A stretch of DNA of 64,000 nucleotides. Origin: Ilyonectria destructans (lineage: Eukaryota; Ascomycota; Sordariomycetes; Hypocreales; Nectriaceae). The stretch covers positions 124,001 through 188,000 of the forward strand of contig JAHEWK010000007.1 in the NCBI GenBank assembly GCA_020740775.1, in the 5' to 3' direction. The position numbers and the translations under genes were made by a program. The notes beneath the pieces were generated by a model. That model searched no databases and was not told the origin of the DNA. It saw only the letters and a program-made list of their open reading frames with translations. Shown one piece after another: positions 1-11,778 of this stretch (position 1 is the first letter of the stretch; each line of letters opens with the position of its first letter).

Positions 1-383
1 AGGAAGTACTTATAACTTATCTGCTGAGAGATTAGAGGTTAGTTAAGCAGGTAGCTATATAGATGCTTACTAAAGTTCCTGTGGAATAAAAAGTCAACTG
101 TACCAAACACCCTTGACCCTTCAGGTTACAAGCTCTAGCCCAAACTCACCCTCGCCAAGAGCCTTCTCACGCCGTTCGCTTGTCCCACACGTTGTGACCT
201 TCCAAATTTCGAGTATAGCCCCCTTGTTCTGCATTTTAAGTTGAGTGTGGATCTATCTGGGAACGCAAGTCCGCTAGCTTCGCCTCAGGGCTTCAGCACA
301 TGCCCCGGCATCTAAATTCCTTGACATCAGCTGCTAATGAAGTGGCCCGCAACGCACCAACACTAACAGCCAATCAATTGCGA

Positions 384-1190
384 TGGCCTCCGGGCCCATT
401 GCCCCGGGTCAATCCGACCCCAGCCCAGATCCTGACCAAGGTGTCAGATCAGAGATCACCGTAAGCTCCGAGCAAGATCTCATCGACTTCGAGGACTCAC
501 TACACCGCCGCCGCAGCAGCAGCAGCAGCAACTGAAGACCCCTCAAAGGGCGGTGGAAGGCGCCCCTCAACCCGTCATAACGACAAGGACCCAGCAACCC
601 TCAATAAGCCCAATTATAGTTGCTGCTCAACTGGACTCCTCAATCTTTGCTAGCTAAGACGCAGCGACTGTAAGCGCAACGCAGCTTTAAAGATTGCTGA
701 GCAAAGCCGCACAATTCTTGAGGATAAGATTAAGGCCTTTAAGGCGGTGTGTGCCAAGCTAGATGCGGCAAAGTAATTTGCATCCACCCACACACAGCGA
801 TTCATGAAGGAAATGAAGGATGCCTGTATCTGTATCTAGTCCAATGCCCTATCTGGGTCTTATCAGACCCCAACCACCTCTGCTACTAAGCTTGCTGCCG
901 GACTTAAGCAACCAGCCCAGCAGCGCCAAGGCCGAGAGACTGAGGGCTCCAACAGACCCCGGCCCCGACAGCTGCCAGCAACCCAGGCTGAGAGCCTACG
1001 CATCTATATACGGCTAGATGAGGACTCCCCTGCCTAGACAAAGTCTCCCATAACTATCAGGCTTATGATCGCACAGGCCCTAGACCTTCCTGCCAAGACA
1101 ATCTTACAAGCTTGGCTGGTTAAGACCGGCTGGGCTATCCGCCCTGCTGACCACACAACTCATATAAAGATACTGGAAGCTGAGCCCCAA
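384..1190 (+). pseudogene. Degenerate LINE (Tad-like) ORF1 remnant
   Basis: Broken reading frames resemble the gag-like first protein of fungal non-LTR retrotransposons. The start at 384 opens a short frame rich in Pro and Gln, followed by a CAG-repeat run near 518-530. Further on, a segment near 1060-1150 reads as a helical stretch ending in GWAIRPA, a motif I associate with ORF1 proteins of fungal LINEs, where it precedes the zinc-knuckle region. Several stop codons interrupt the frame and no reverse transcriptase follows. A pogo-type transposase remnant lies directly downstream, so this end of the window is a nest of dead transposons. Identification rests on recall of motif style, so confidence is modest. 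Confidence 0.35.
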
Positions 1191-1339
1191 TTAAGTCAAC
1201 TCACCCAACAACGCGCCACCCCGACGACACCCACCACAAACGCGCTCGTGTTACACCTTCTTCTTTTTGATATATCTTGTGAACCACTTGACCTACAGTA
1301 ACAAACCCCATGTTTTCTGAATCGTTTCCTTTCAAGCTT

Positions 1340-2745
1340 TTGACACATGAGACTTCCTGTACAATTGCGTACTGATCGGGCTGTAGATGACGTATTGCGC
1401 AGCACTTCCATTCGCGAGGCGTCCAAACGGCACTTGGTTGATCGAACCTATCTAACGCGTCGGATCAATGGAATTCCAACCAAAAAATAAGTGGATGAGA
1501 AGAAGCAAGTGCTTTCTAGACATCAAGAAGCCCATTTAGCCAACTCGGCTATGGCCCAGGGCCGAATAGGCTACGCTCCTCCCAAGATTCGTTTCCAATT
1601 CTACGCGCAACACATCCCGAAACACAATGGGTCAACTCATACGCTTAGAAAGAACTGGCACTCCAGCTTTTTTAAACGTCATCAAGCCCTCAAATGCCTT
1701 AAGAGCAAACTAATGGACAATAAACGCGTGGATGGTGCAAAATACGGCAAATATTAATGTCCTTTTCAATCGATTCGATACCCTAGAGGTCCAACATATC
1801 CCACTTCGCCACACCTACAACACAGACGAGGTTGGCCTTATGAAAGGAGTTGGAGATAATGTAATAGTCATTGGGTAAGTATATCGCTAGTTTGTTTTAG
1901 TGAAAGATCATCAGAAGTGTACTTAGAGGTCAATTCTCAAGTGTGTCAGTGGCAATGGTCACGTTTTGGATCCTCTCATCATATTGGATGGTTATAGAAG
2001 CTATACGACTGAAGAATTCATGTTAAAGTGTTACATCTACAAGATTTAGCTCCTCTTTTTACCAGCTCATTCATCTCATGTCCTTCAGCTATTATATTTA
2101 GGCGTCTCCTCTGCGTTGGAAAGGGCGAATAGGCGTGCCTTGAAAATCTCCGCACTATTCCATTGCAACCCCAATCCTGGCGAACAAGAATTTCTTCAAG
2201 CGTACCAGCTGGCTAGAAAAGAGGGGCTAATATCAGTTAATATTCTAGCTGGCTGGCAGGCCAGTGGAATCTTTCTGCGGAACCGATCCAAGCCACTGAA
2301 CTCAAGATTCGTGCGAAGAGGTGGTCCAGGCACAACTTCTGCACCTACATCAGCATTCCAACGCCACCTGCGCCAGATTTTGCTAAAAGGAATGAGTCCG
2401 GTAGATGTCCAGACGCCGAAAAGTTCTCGAGACCTTGTCAAATTCAATCGTTCACTTATAGCTGTTGATCCAGCATTTGGTCAGTCTGCAGCGCGTTTGT
2501 GGTTTCGGAAGGTTGGAAAGGCACTTGACGATAATATCGTCAAATTGACAGCTGCACAAGTTAAAGCTGACCATCTGATTACTGCTCTAGAAAATGCAAG
2601 ACCTCAAAAACGACGTAGAGTTATTCCTGATCCGAACGAGGACTTTGTTGAGTTGAATGAGGTCCAGATAGAGAAGGCAAGGTTAGGGGCAGAGCAGCTA
2701 AGCTATTTTGACCAAAGGTTTAGCGTACCCCGCTTATTATTATAG
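1340..2745 (+). pseudogene. Degenerate pogo/Tigger-type DDE transposase
   Basis: Collinear pieces of a fungal pogo-family transposase (DDE superfamily endonuclease with CENP-B-like DNA-binding domain). An N-terminal helix-turn-helix piece covers about 1370-1490 and ends at an in-frame TAA (1488-1490). The next frame (1491-1757) continues with the CENP-B-type DNA-binding domain. Around 1800-1900 a frame reads NTDEVGLMKG, the first catalytic Asp region, and near 1985 comes DGYRSYTTEEF, corresponding to the DGH/S-H-T-EF block. The last open piece (2116-2745) is the C-terminal region. At least one nonsense codon and several frame changes show that it is dead. I could not identify terminal inverted repeats. 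Confidence 0.7.
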
Positions 2746-3497
2746 CTAGGATTTATCCAGTATATAATCCAACACTGACCTTAATCACTTGCGCTGAGTG
2801 ATGTCTGCTCACCATTGCTCATGTTGGTGCAGGGTAGGAGGGAGCGCTGCTTGTGCTTCTCATTCGATCGGAAGATGGGTAGCACAGTACAAGTACATCT
2901 GATCTGCCGTCCTACACTGCCTTGTGCCTTGGCCTCAAACAAGGCCGCTACAGTCATGATACTGATAAAGTGCCGGCTCTGAAAGCGCATCGCTCCAGAT
3001 CGTGCGATTTGAGAGCGCACCACTCCTCTAGGTACAATTCTTATATAATTGTTCAGGGCTGAAGTGGGTTTCTTCATTATGCCGCTTTAGACCGCCTTCC
3101 CAGGATGTTCAGACCTGTTAAACCTCCACATCGGAGGCCGGGCACGGGCCGGCCCGGAGACGGACGCCCGAAAGCCGGCAGCCCGATACATAGCCGGCTA
3201 TCAGGAAACTCTATCCCGATTCAGTTACGCTCCATTTCCGGGGGGGGGGACGGGGGGGGGACGGCCATCGGAGATGACGAGGCAGCGCGGAAACTACCCT
3301 AGAATAGCATTTGATTTCCAGAATTAATCAACTCACTCGTGGGGTTGGATATAAAGTTGACTGAAGGAGCACAGTGTTCTTATGCACGCTATGCCCAGGT
3401 AAATGTTTACCTTCGAGCTTTAGAACAAGCGACGCTCTGCATATCACCTTTTCTAACACTAAAGCCGCAACTTCATATCATATCTTAAGCACCCAAT
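2746..3497. other. Intergenic region, no supported gene
   Basis: Separates the transposon remains from the monooxygenase gene. It holds a CG-rich stretch with many CGG/CCG triplets (3130-3200) and a broken poly-G tract (3240-3263). The last 150 bases are presumably the monooxygenase promoter. No conserved protein or RNA was recognised. Confidence 0.5.
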
Positions 3498-5354
3498 ATG
3501 TCTGTCCCAGGAGACAAAATTGGAAATTATGTGTTCTGCATCCTTGTTGGCGCTGGCATGAGTACTGTTAGCTTATGCAAAAAGCTTATGGAGTCCAAAA
3601 CGTTGAGCCATGAAGAGATTCGCATATTTGACAAGAGCGATGACTTTGGAGGAGTTTGGTCGGTTAACAAGTATCCCGGAGCGGCTTGCGACATTCCAAG
3701 TCATGCATACGCGATCAGAGGCCATCTGAATCCGGGTGAGGATCCTCAACAAGTTCCTACTTGACGCGCGCTGGCAGGCTTGAACTAACAGCGCCATCTC
3801 TGCCTAGGTTGGACTAAAGTATACGCTGACGGAGACGAGATCCAGCAATACTACGCGAGATTTGCCGACTCTTACGGCCTGCGTCGTAGTGCTTCCTTCC
3901 GAACCAAAGTTCTCTCCGCCAGATGGGATACGGATAGGTTTTTATGGGAAGTCAAAGTCGAAGACTTGGCGACCAACATCAGGTCTACATGGTTCTCCAC
4001 TGTGCTTTGCAATAATTGCGGCGCATTCAACATCCCCAAGTATGCTCCTATCCCGGGAAGAGAACGTTTCAAAGGCCCCCAGTGGCACACCTCGGAATGG
4101 CGCGGTGACGTTGACCTACGGGGCAAGAGAGTTGCCATCATCGGGACGGGCCCTAGCGCCGCTCAGATTGGCCCAAAAATCCAGCCTCTTGTTAAGACGC
4201 TCACCTTGTACCAACGGAGTTCTGGCCATGTGTTCCCACGCAACAACCATCCACATGCCGAATGGGTTAAGTCGCTCTTCGAACACTTTCCTTTCCTTCT
4301 CTGGTGTTATCATGTCATGTTCATCATTATGTTTGAACTCAGCAGAGCAATATGGCTCAGCGGCACCAAAGCGAACAAAGCCTTGAACGACAAGGCCATC
4401 AAATTTCTCGAACAAGAAGTGAAAGACCCTGTGGTCCGCGAGAAGCTACGCCCAAGGGTGGCGATGGGATGTAAACGCTCACTGTTCCTTGATGACTGGT
4501 ATTCCTTGTTCAATGAGTCCAATGTTGAACTAGTTGTGGAAAAGCCAATCCAAATTACCGAAACGGGCGTGGTCTCGAAAACTCCACAAGCTATGACTGC
4601 GGACGAGCGTTCAAAAGAGCCAAAGGGTGCTTATGCTGAGCGCGTTGACGTTCCGGCCAAGGAAGTTGAACGGGAATTCGATGTCATTATCTGGGGCACA
4701 GGTTCGTACTTCCTGCCTCTCCAAGGTGTTTGATGGTATAGGTGCTAAAATAAACAAATGTTGCAGGTTTTCAAATTTACAACTTTGGGGGGCATTTCGA
4801 TGTTTATGGGCTGGACAACGTCCATCTCGGAGAGTTGTGGAGCCGAAAGTTGGAAGGCTACTGGGGTAAGCAAGCTCTAACTTCTTCCTACCAGTAGATA
4901 ATGTGCTGATTTGGTCTCTAGGAGTCACCGTCAGCGGCTTCCCCAACATGTTCAAATCTCTGGGCCCGAATGCCGCAAATTACTGGGCTAATGTAACAAC
5001 CGTGGTTGAGATGCAGAGTGGATACTTCTGTCGGCTTATGCAACACATCAAAGAGGAGAGTAGGAAGGGACCATATGCTTTGCACCCGAGCCCTGCCGCA
5101 CAGAAGAAGTTCAACGATTGGATCAAGGCCAACCTAACCCTCCCAAAATTGGGCCACCCTCCTGCTTTCCTGACCCCGCAGTGTTCTACATATCATGTGG
5201 TAAGTGCACTTCGATTGACGTTGGGAATTCGCATTTGACAGTCCTTTAGACGCCCAGCGGCTATGTTCCGTTGCATAATCATTTCCGGCAGTACGATACA
5301 TGGTGGCATTTTCGATCACTGCACTTGGAAGATTATATTCGATTGAGAAATTAG
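3498..5354 (+). CDS. FAD-dependent Baeyer-Villiger monooxygenase, five exons
   Basis: Predicted flavoprotein that inserts oxygen next to a ketone to give an ester or lactone, using NADPH and O2. Exons 3498-3735, 3808-4701, 4767-4865, 4922-5199 and 5250-5354 join in frame to 537 residues, normal for the family. The Baeyer-Villiger fingerprint FxGxxxHxxxW is intact at about residues 167-177 (FKGPQWHTSEW). A second Rossmann motif (GTGPSA) lies near residue 192 and the typical DxxIWGTG block near residue 374. The first FAD-binding motif reads GAGMST near residue 18, so the third Gly of GxGxxG is Thr. The start ATG opens directly onto the FAD motif. An esterase gene follows 315 bases downstream on the same strand, a pairing that suggests ketone-to-ester-to-acid conversion. 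The splice sites at 5199/5250 are the least certain. Confidence 0.9.
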
Positions 5355-5669
5355 GCCTATAGTGCCATGGTTAGAGACAATGGTCATGTGAACCGAATTT
5401 TGGTTAGAAGGAGCCGCTGTTCTAGGGTGGAAGGTTCTCGGACGGAGCCTTTCCGTCTTCCGTAGAGTGCCGTAAATTATCTTCCGAGAGCTCCGTATGT
5501 GTGGATAGCGCCAACTTGGAATCACGGTATTATCTCTGCCGTTGTGTGCAAGATAAAGAACCCATTATAGCACAGATCAAGTTCTGCTTGCGTTGATTAC
5601 TGGAGACCTGCCAATCTCGTGATTCTTCAAGTTTCGAAATCCTCACCCAAATCACCGAACTCTGTAATC

Positions 5670-6817
5670 ATGGCATCGATTTTGAAGCCGGAAACCTGGA
5701 TCCGATATGGAAATATCGACCCAGAGCTTTCTAAGGTAGCGACTGTCTAGGGGACCGTGTACTATGTGTATGAAGCTCATCATTCTTGGTAGATCTTGGA
5801 AAACAATCCACGTCCAAGTTTTGACAAGGCGGAAAATGCCGCTATTGTCGACATCAGATCTAATTGGGAAGCACGCTTTAAACAAGGCCTTTCTAAAACC
5901 GCCCCAGGTCTCCCGAGCGATGTAGTCTGCGAAGAAATTTCCATCCCGGTTGGAGAAAATGATATGGCTCGGGCGCTTCTGTACAAACCCCGCTTGAACG
6001 CCTCAGCCGGCCGCCCTCTTCTCGTCCTATTTCACGGAGGAGGCTTTTGCTTCGGTGCTCCAGAGATGGAGGCTTCTACTTGCATTCAGGCAGCAAGGTC
6101 ACATGGTGTTGTTGCTTTGAGTGTTGGGTACAAGTTAGCGCCCGAAGTCAAGTTCCCAGTTGCAGTCAATGAATCTTGGGCCGCGGTCAAGTGGGTAAGC
6201 TTCCCTAGCCGATAGCACTGCTTTCGTCATTCTCTCTGAGCTGTTGTTGACTGAAAAAGCTTTCGAATAACGCTGCATCACTCGGAGCTGACCCCTCCAA
6301 GGGATTCATCGTAGGCGGGACCTCAGCCGGAGGCAACATCGCCGCCGTTGTCGGTCACCTTGCGACAGATGAAAAGCATGACCCCCCACTGACTGGTTTG
6401 CTCCTCTCGGTAGCTCCATTTCTGTCGCCAGAAGCCGTGCCTGAGTCATACCAGACCATGTACAAAAGCAGGATCCAAAACAAAGACGCCCCAATTCTCA
6501 ATGAAATAGTTGCAAAGATGTATGACGATGCCTATCAGCCAGAAATCAGTTCAAGGTTGTGGGACGTCCTTCTCTGGCCGGGCGGCCATTGCAATCACCC
6601 TCCAACCTACTTTCAAGTATGCGGCTTGGACATACTTAGAGACGAGGAACTCATCTACGAGAAGGTCATTAGAGAGGATTGGGACACAAAAACAAAGGTG
6701 GACTTGTATCGTGGTCTCCCTCACGCGTTCTGGGTCAATTATCCAACCCATTCAAAGAGCAAACAGTTCATAGCTGACCGAAACACCGGGCTTTCGTGGC
6801 TTTTGAAACAAGAATAA
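5670..6817 (+). CDS. HSL-family alpha/beta hydrolase (esterase), three exons
   Basis: Carboxylic-ester hydrolase of the hormone-sensitive-lipase group. Exons 5670-5735, 5793-6194 and 6260-6817 give 341 residues. The oxyanion-hole motif HGGGF begins near residue 103. The nucleophile elbow GTSAGG puts the catalytic Ser near 178. The acid is probably the Asp of GLDILRDE (about 280) and the base the His of GLPHAFW (about 311), so the triad is complete. No signal peptide is visible, so it should be cytosolic. The first exon is short, but its ATG and splice donor keep the frame. Its position just behind the Baeyer-Villiger monooxygenase suggests that it cleaves the ester made there; the actual substrate is not readable from sequence. 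Confidence 0.9.
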
Positions 6818-8164
6818 TGGTGAGCCACCGTCACAAACAAGATAGCGCAGCTTCCTGGAACTTGGTAGACTACAGATGCCCACAAATTTTGTTTGCAGTG
6901 GCATCAACGCCATTTGAAGGGGTTGAAGGAGCATCTCAGCCTTATTGAACGTGACCGAGCGTTCAAAAATCGCAGATAGTGAAATATGATGCTTCCTATT
7001 AATTTTCTCTTTTCCTTTTTCTTTTTAGCTCTTCCGCTGTGAACTGTCCACGGTTGTATAGGTTCCATGTATGCCCCCGCCCGGCTCGTGTCCTTGGAGA
7101 GGCCGATGTGTGCCCATGCGGCTCTATCCACCCGCACTTCAACCTTTTATTATTTCTCGCTTGCTTCAAAGCCTCCTGAGTTATACCTGTTTCTAGACAA
7201 CCTTGTTCGGTTAGAAACCTGTAGATGAGACCAGGCGTGCTTTTAGACTGTAATATTGTTTCTCTTGTTTTCGTACCGCCTCGGGCCTTCGACACTGGTC
7301 CATTCGGAGAGCGACATCCGAGAAGCCAGTAGGGCTTATCACGGAGATTGGCCGCTATTTCCGACGAGATACTTCGTTTGATCACTACACAGCAAGTAGA
7401 AGCCCCAAAATAAATCACATAGTACGCTCACTCATAAAGAATGGCTTTGCAGCCTTGCATCCCAGCGACAACGCTGTGGGTCTCCAATATCGAGCTTCTA
7501 CCACCAACGTGCGGGTCTCACTCCTGGTCGCGGGCAGGCTTCGTCCGGAGCTCTTGGTCACAGAGCAGCCAATAATGAATGAATCAACCAATGTCGGAGC
7601 GGACGGGTCCTCTGCCGGCCGCTTGAAAATCTGGCACTGTCCGTGGGTTCCGAACCCGCGGCTCACGGATGCCATCTCCGTAGCCACCTGACAATACTAC
7701 GTGTCGGACCGGAAGCTTCCGACCCAGAAACCGACCCAGAAAGGAGATTGGGTCTTTATTTCCGACCAGTTGCGGCTTCCTTAGTCTCCGGAGTGTTTCG
7801 TCGACTTTATCAGCCTATCCGGGATGAAGTTGTGCGGGAAGCGAGATACGCACAATTGAATAGACGTGGAATAGCTTTTCCTGCATATGAGTTCTGTCCC
7901 ATAGTGAGGGGAATTTGCAAAATGTACTCTGAATGGCTGTCAAAGAAGATGGGGTTCAAGCATGGGTTCACGTTGTCGTGTGCGTGTCATACATGGTACA
8001 ATCATGCCTAGAATTCTAATTCACCTTCGCCACCGACCCATGACATAACTGTTGTTTGACAACTAGGGCTTCAACATATTTGAATTAGATAGACCCTAAT
8101 TATTGGGAGTGCAACTCCGTAAAACACAGTACTATCGCCATACACGCCGGTAGCCAACGCGTTA
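6818..8164. other. Intergenic region with small palindromes and a duplication
   Basis: Lies between the convergent esterase and permease genes. Open frames here (for example 7643-8011 on +) match nothing I recognise and have no gene-like context. A cluster of short symmetric elements at 7640-7742 is listed separately. Confidence 0.5.
7645..7742. repeat. Short inverted repeats and a 12-bp tandem duplication
   Basis: Three small elements are seen directly. GGGTTC-C-GAACCC is a perfect inverted repeat at 7645-7657. The 12-bp palindrome CGGAAGCTTCCG sits at 7710-7721, flanked by GTCGGA (7703-7708) and TCCGAC (7718-7723). CCGACCCAGAAA occurs twice in tandem at 7719-7742. They may be the footprint of a small mobile element or a regulator-binding region; no function is established. 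Confidence 0.6.
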
Positions 8165-10297
8165 TCAGCCGTCGACCTCAGGCGCCTTCATGTCATCAAC
8201 TCTGGCTACAATTGTCTCCAAACTGAACAACGGCCCAAAGTAGCGTTTCTTCCCCCAAAGCACGTATAGAGCTGTGAAAATGAAAAGGGAGCCAATGGCG
8301 AGTATCGAGGCATAGTTCCTGGAATTGTGTCAACCCTGAAGTGCGAAACCATGGAGGAATAAATAGACTCACATGTTAGCAGCAGTAACCGGCCTTGAAG
8401 TAGGAAGTTGCATGATGACGAAAATCAAACTATACCAAGCCACGGCATAGGAGTTAGCAAAGACCCCGAACCGTCCAAGAGTCCAAGGTCCAAACTGCGC
8501 GGTAGAATCCCACCGTCTCAACAAGTGAAGAGCGATAGGAATACCATAACTTATGGTTTGCAGGGCGACAGTACTGCTGGCGATCCCAAAATAGGCGGTC
8601 GTGTTACCGATGTAAATAGTGCCTAGAGCCAGTTCCATAATCACCGTCAAAACCATGGCGTTCACAGGCACGTTCCACTTGGGATGAATCTGTAAAAAAC
8701 ATTCGCTAAAGGGCATCGCATTGTCACGCGCCTGTGCCATGATACTTCGCGAAATAGATCCTAAGAGGTCGATGGACGCGGCCGATGCAACGAGGACGAT
8801 GGGTGCGCAGAGGCTTATGGCAGCTGCTTTGGAGCCTGTCGAGTTTATGATGATCTTTGCCTTGTCAGTGCCGATAAATAACACAAGCGAGGTGAACTTA
8901 CCTGCGCTGTGGGATTTAATGTTCCGATAGGAGAATTGAGCAGCGCAATGGGGTCTCCCATGCAGAATGAAAGCACAAGCACAAAAGGGAGGCCACAGGC
9001 CGCGTTGATAATGACGGCCCAAAACATAGCGCGTGGGACATCCGTCCGAGGATGTTCTGTTTCCTCAGCGAAGTGAGAGGGCACGTCCACGCCGAGAAAC
9101 GAGAAAACCGATGGCAGCATGCCAAGTAGGAATGCTATTCCGGTGTTGCTCCAGCCAGACTGAACCTGCAGTCGAGTAAACACCAACTCAGCACTGTTTT
9201 TCTCCTCGGTCGTCGCAAGCAACGTGATCACGATTGCAAAGAATCCTAGTACGTGCAAGGCCATCGCTAAAAACTCAGAACTGAGGTCTTAATTCTTAGG
9301 CTTTCTTCAAAACTTACCGGTCAAAGAGATGTGGTGGATAGCTCTCGGCTTAAAAACGTTGATAAACAGGCTGATTATGTTGACAAACGCGAATATCTAC
9401 ATCCTGTTAGCATTCAACACCGCCTCTCCAGCAAGTGTCTTACTTACTAGATAAACATGCCAGGTCTTCCCAACATAATCTTCTTTCATAATATAGATAA
9501 AGGATTGGATTTGCATAGCAAAACCAAAAGAAGCGGTCAACGTTCCGAAGATGGTCATGAGTACGATAATCCACGTCGCGTACCACCCCTAACGTAAACT
9601 CAGCGCCCGATTCTTCCTTTCAAGGATTAATATGTGCTTACGATCAGGGTTCGCCACTTCTGAGGCGCAAGAGCCTAGATAACGTTAGTTTGAAGATTAG
9701 CTGCGGCCGTGGGGGCTTACAGCAGTCCAGTGATACTGGCCACCAGCAGTGGGCCAGACGCTACCGCAACAGTCAGAACAGAATAATATCATCTTAGATT
9801 GTTCTGATTCTTATGCTGACCTTGAAATCTCTGCCAGTGACAATGAGATAGCTATGGCTCCAATTGAGGCGATAATGAAGCCCCACACTAGAACAGCCGG
9901 CCCACCCTGGCTGATGCCTTGAAAGAGGGAAGTCACAAGGGTTTCCCACTGTTTTGTGTGTCAGTTACCAATTTCTAAGATTTCACCCGCAGTTTGCCGT
10001 CTCATTCTCATACTTCTAATCACTCCCGTGCAAGTACGCTGCAGTATGAATAGGGGCAATAGGGCGAAGAAAGGTGAGTCTAGGAAACGCGATCGGTGAT
10101 ATCGCGAAATAAAACACTGAACTTACCGTGGCTGACACACAGATTGATAGGCCAAGAAGCGTTCGGAAATTGTATCTTTTTTTCATAACATTTTGGGGCG
10201 GAGAAGACGCTTCATCACCTTGTGTAGAAGTAGGCTGCACCTCTTGGAGTGATGCCTTGTCATGCCCTATCTTACTTTCAACGACAAGCGAAGTCAT
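8165..10297 (-). CDS. APC-superfamily permease (amino acid/GABA/choline type), nine exons
   Basis: Multi-pass plasma-membrane transporter of the amino acid-polyamine-organocation superfamily. Nine exons (10297-10127, 9948-9821, 9760-9721, 9674-9642, 9588-9448, 9396-9318, 9266-8902, 8854-8373, 8318-8165) join in frame to 530 residues, the usual length. A hydrophilic N-terminus of about 45 residues precedes the first membrane span (YNFRTLLGLSICVSATW). Family blocks include PTAGGQYHW, the GVDVPSHFAEE segment and the SRSIMAQARDNAMPF loop. Two exons are only 40 and 33 nt. One donor (9820) is GTCAGC, weaker than the rest. Within the metabolic block it could import the substrate; the exact substrate cannot be assigned. 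Its upstream region shares a CGGCTCGGAG motif with the dehydrogenase promoter. Confidence 0.9.
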
Positions 10298-10485
10298 GAT
10301 GATGCAGGTATATTCTTTTGCTCAATAGTGTTTTGTATGTGAGTCTTGGAAATTCGCGTTTCTCATAACCATAGATACTCCCTTCAAGTAAAACGGAAGA
10401 AGGATCACGGCAATATTTCATCAAGCATCATTATGACGAAGGCTTGAGAAGCGAGCACGGCAGCCTGAATCAGTCGCACCCAAGT

Positions 10486-10549
10486 CGGCTCGGAGTCAAC
10501 GCCCGCCGAGAAACCCTATTTAGCATTAACTAGGATTGGCCGGACTCCG
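10486..10549. promoter_or_regulatory. Candidate regulator sites upstream of the permease
   Basis: About 190-250 bases upstream of the permease ATG. It holds CGGCTCGGAG (10486-10495), also present upstream of the neighbouring dehydrogenase, and CGGACTCCG (10541-10549), a CGG-N3-CCG inverted pair of the kind bound by Zn2Cys6 dimers. The rest of 10298-10751 shows nothing I can name. Function is inferred from sequence only. Confidence 0.35.
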
Positions 10550-10751
10550 GAAACCCGAATGCGAAGGGTTTAGTTTCCATGTATACCCCGGACTTTCTTC
10601 CCGCCCACGCACGTCGGCACAATCTCATTGCTTCTCTGGGACGTAGTTGAAATTGACTAAACGAACCCTTGACAGGAGAGTACGGTGTGCGCTAAACTAC
10701 AAGCATGGTTGTAACATAGCCCTTACCTTCGAGCCAGAGCTCCACGCGGCA

Positions 10752-11585
10752 TCAAGACATCGCAAGGCCTCCAGTAACTAGAATTGCCTGTCCGTTGATC
10801 CATTTGGATCTGGGATCTGCCAGCCAAGCCACAGTCCACGCAATATCTTCCATGCCTGCAAATGATCCCTCCACTGGCGTGTTCTCTGCAAAGTAGTCCT
10901 TCATCTTCTCATATCTCTCACCGGCGCTTCTGACCATGCTCTCGTTCCAAACAGGGCCGGGCACGACACAATTGACGGTGCATCCATACTTTGGTGGCAG
11001 CTCCTTAGCCCAAACCCTGGCCATCGACTCTATCGCGCCCTTGGTGCCAGCATATACCGTCTGCTCCGGGATAGGTTGGCGTGAAGCGCCAGAGCCGATG
11101 CATATGATCCTGGAAGAGTTTGATGGGCCGGATATGGCGGGCGGGTCACTTGGCTGGTAGGGTGGCAAGTGAGGAAGTGTCGCTTGAGTGAGAAGAAAGG
11201 TGCCACGCCCATTCACGTCCATCGCCCAGCTGAAGGACTTTGGATCGGCCGACCAGAGATGCTCGACCGGAATTCTCGCAGCGTTGTGAACCAGAATGTC
11301 AATATATTCAAAGGCTTCCACGGCAGCGGCAACAAGCGCCACAGGGCCTTCATAGGTCGACAGATCGGCGCAGACAGCTATCCATGATGTATTGAGCGAT
11401 TTGCCGACCTTGTCGCACTCTTCCTTCAAATTCAGGAATGGGTAGTTGAGCACGATATTGGCCCCTCGCGACGACAGCTCCTGCGCAATGACCGCTCCGA
11501 TACTGGACGATGAACCTGTTACAATAGCTGTCTTCCCCTTCAAGGGTTGCAGTGGGTCAGAGACGGCGACAGGGACGGAAGCCAT
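10752..11585 (-). CDS. Short-chain dehydrogenase/reductase (classical type)
   Basis: NAD(P)-dependent oxidoreductase with a Rossmann fold, 277 residues, no intron. The cofactor motif reads TGSSSSIG at 23-30, where classical members have TGxxxGIG, so the middle Gly is Ser. The structural NAA motif is at 101-103. The catalytic Ser lies in the IGSGAS segment near 165, and YAGTK gives Tyr178 and Lys182. The C-terminal WINGQAILVTGG block is typical of beta-ketoacyl reductase-like enzymes. The ATG at 11585 gives the usual short lead before the first strand. The gene lies between the permease and the regulator on the same strand; its upstream region carries CGG-type repeats shared with other genes of the block. 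Substrate unknown. Confidence 0.92.
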   Translation of the reverse strand: MASVPVAVSDPLQPLKGKTAIVTGSSSSIGAVIAQELSSRGANIVLNYPFLNLKEECDKVGKSLNTSWIAVCADLSTYEGPVALVAAAVEAFEYIDILVHNAARIPVEHLWSADPKSFSWAMDVNGRGTFLLTQATLPHLPPYQPSDPPAISGPSNSSRIICIGSGASRQPIPEQTVYAGTKGAIESMARVWAKELPPKYGCTVNCVVPGPVWNESMVRSAGERYEKMKDYFAENTPVEGSFAGMEDIAWTVAWLADPRSKWINGQAILVTGGLAMS

Positions 11586-11778
11586 GGTAAGAAACCGAGC
11601 TGTGGATTGGTCGAGGTTAAATGAAGAGTGTAACTGAAATAGCGTGAAATGATGCCGCTGTAGAAACTTCGGCTTTCATCAAGAAATTGTACTCTCTCCG
11701 AAGCTTTAAATGCACGATGGCCGCGACCGGTGGGCATGTAGCAATGGTAAGATTTGCAGTTTCCCGGGCCACTTCGGA

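Noticed and set aside
7643..8011. Plus-strand open frame of 122 codons
   Set aside because: No recognised domain, no splice context and overlaps the palindrome cluster.
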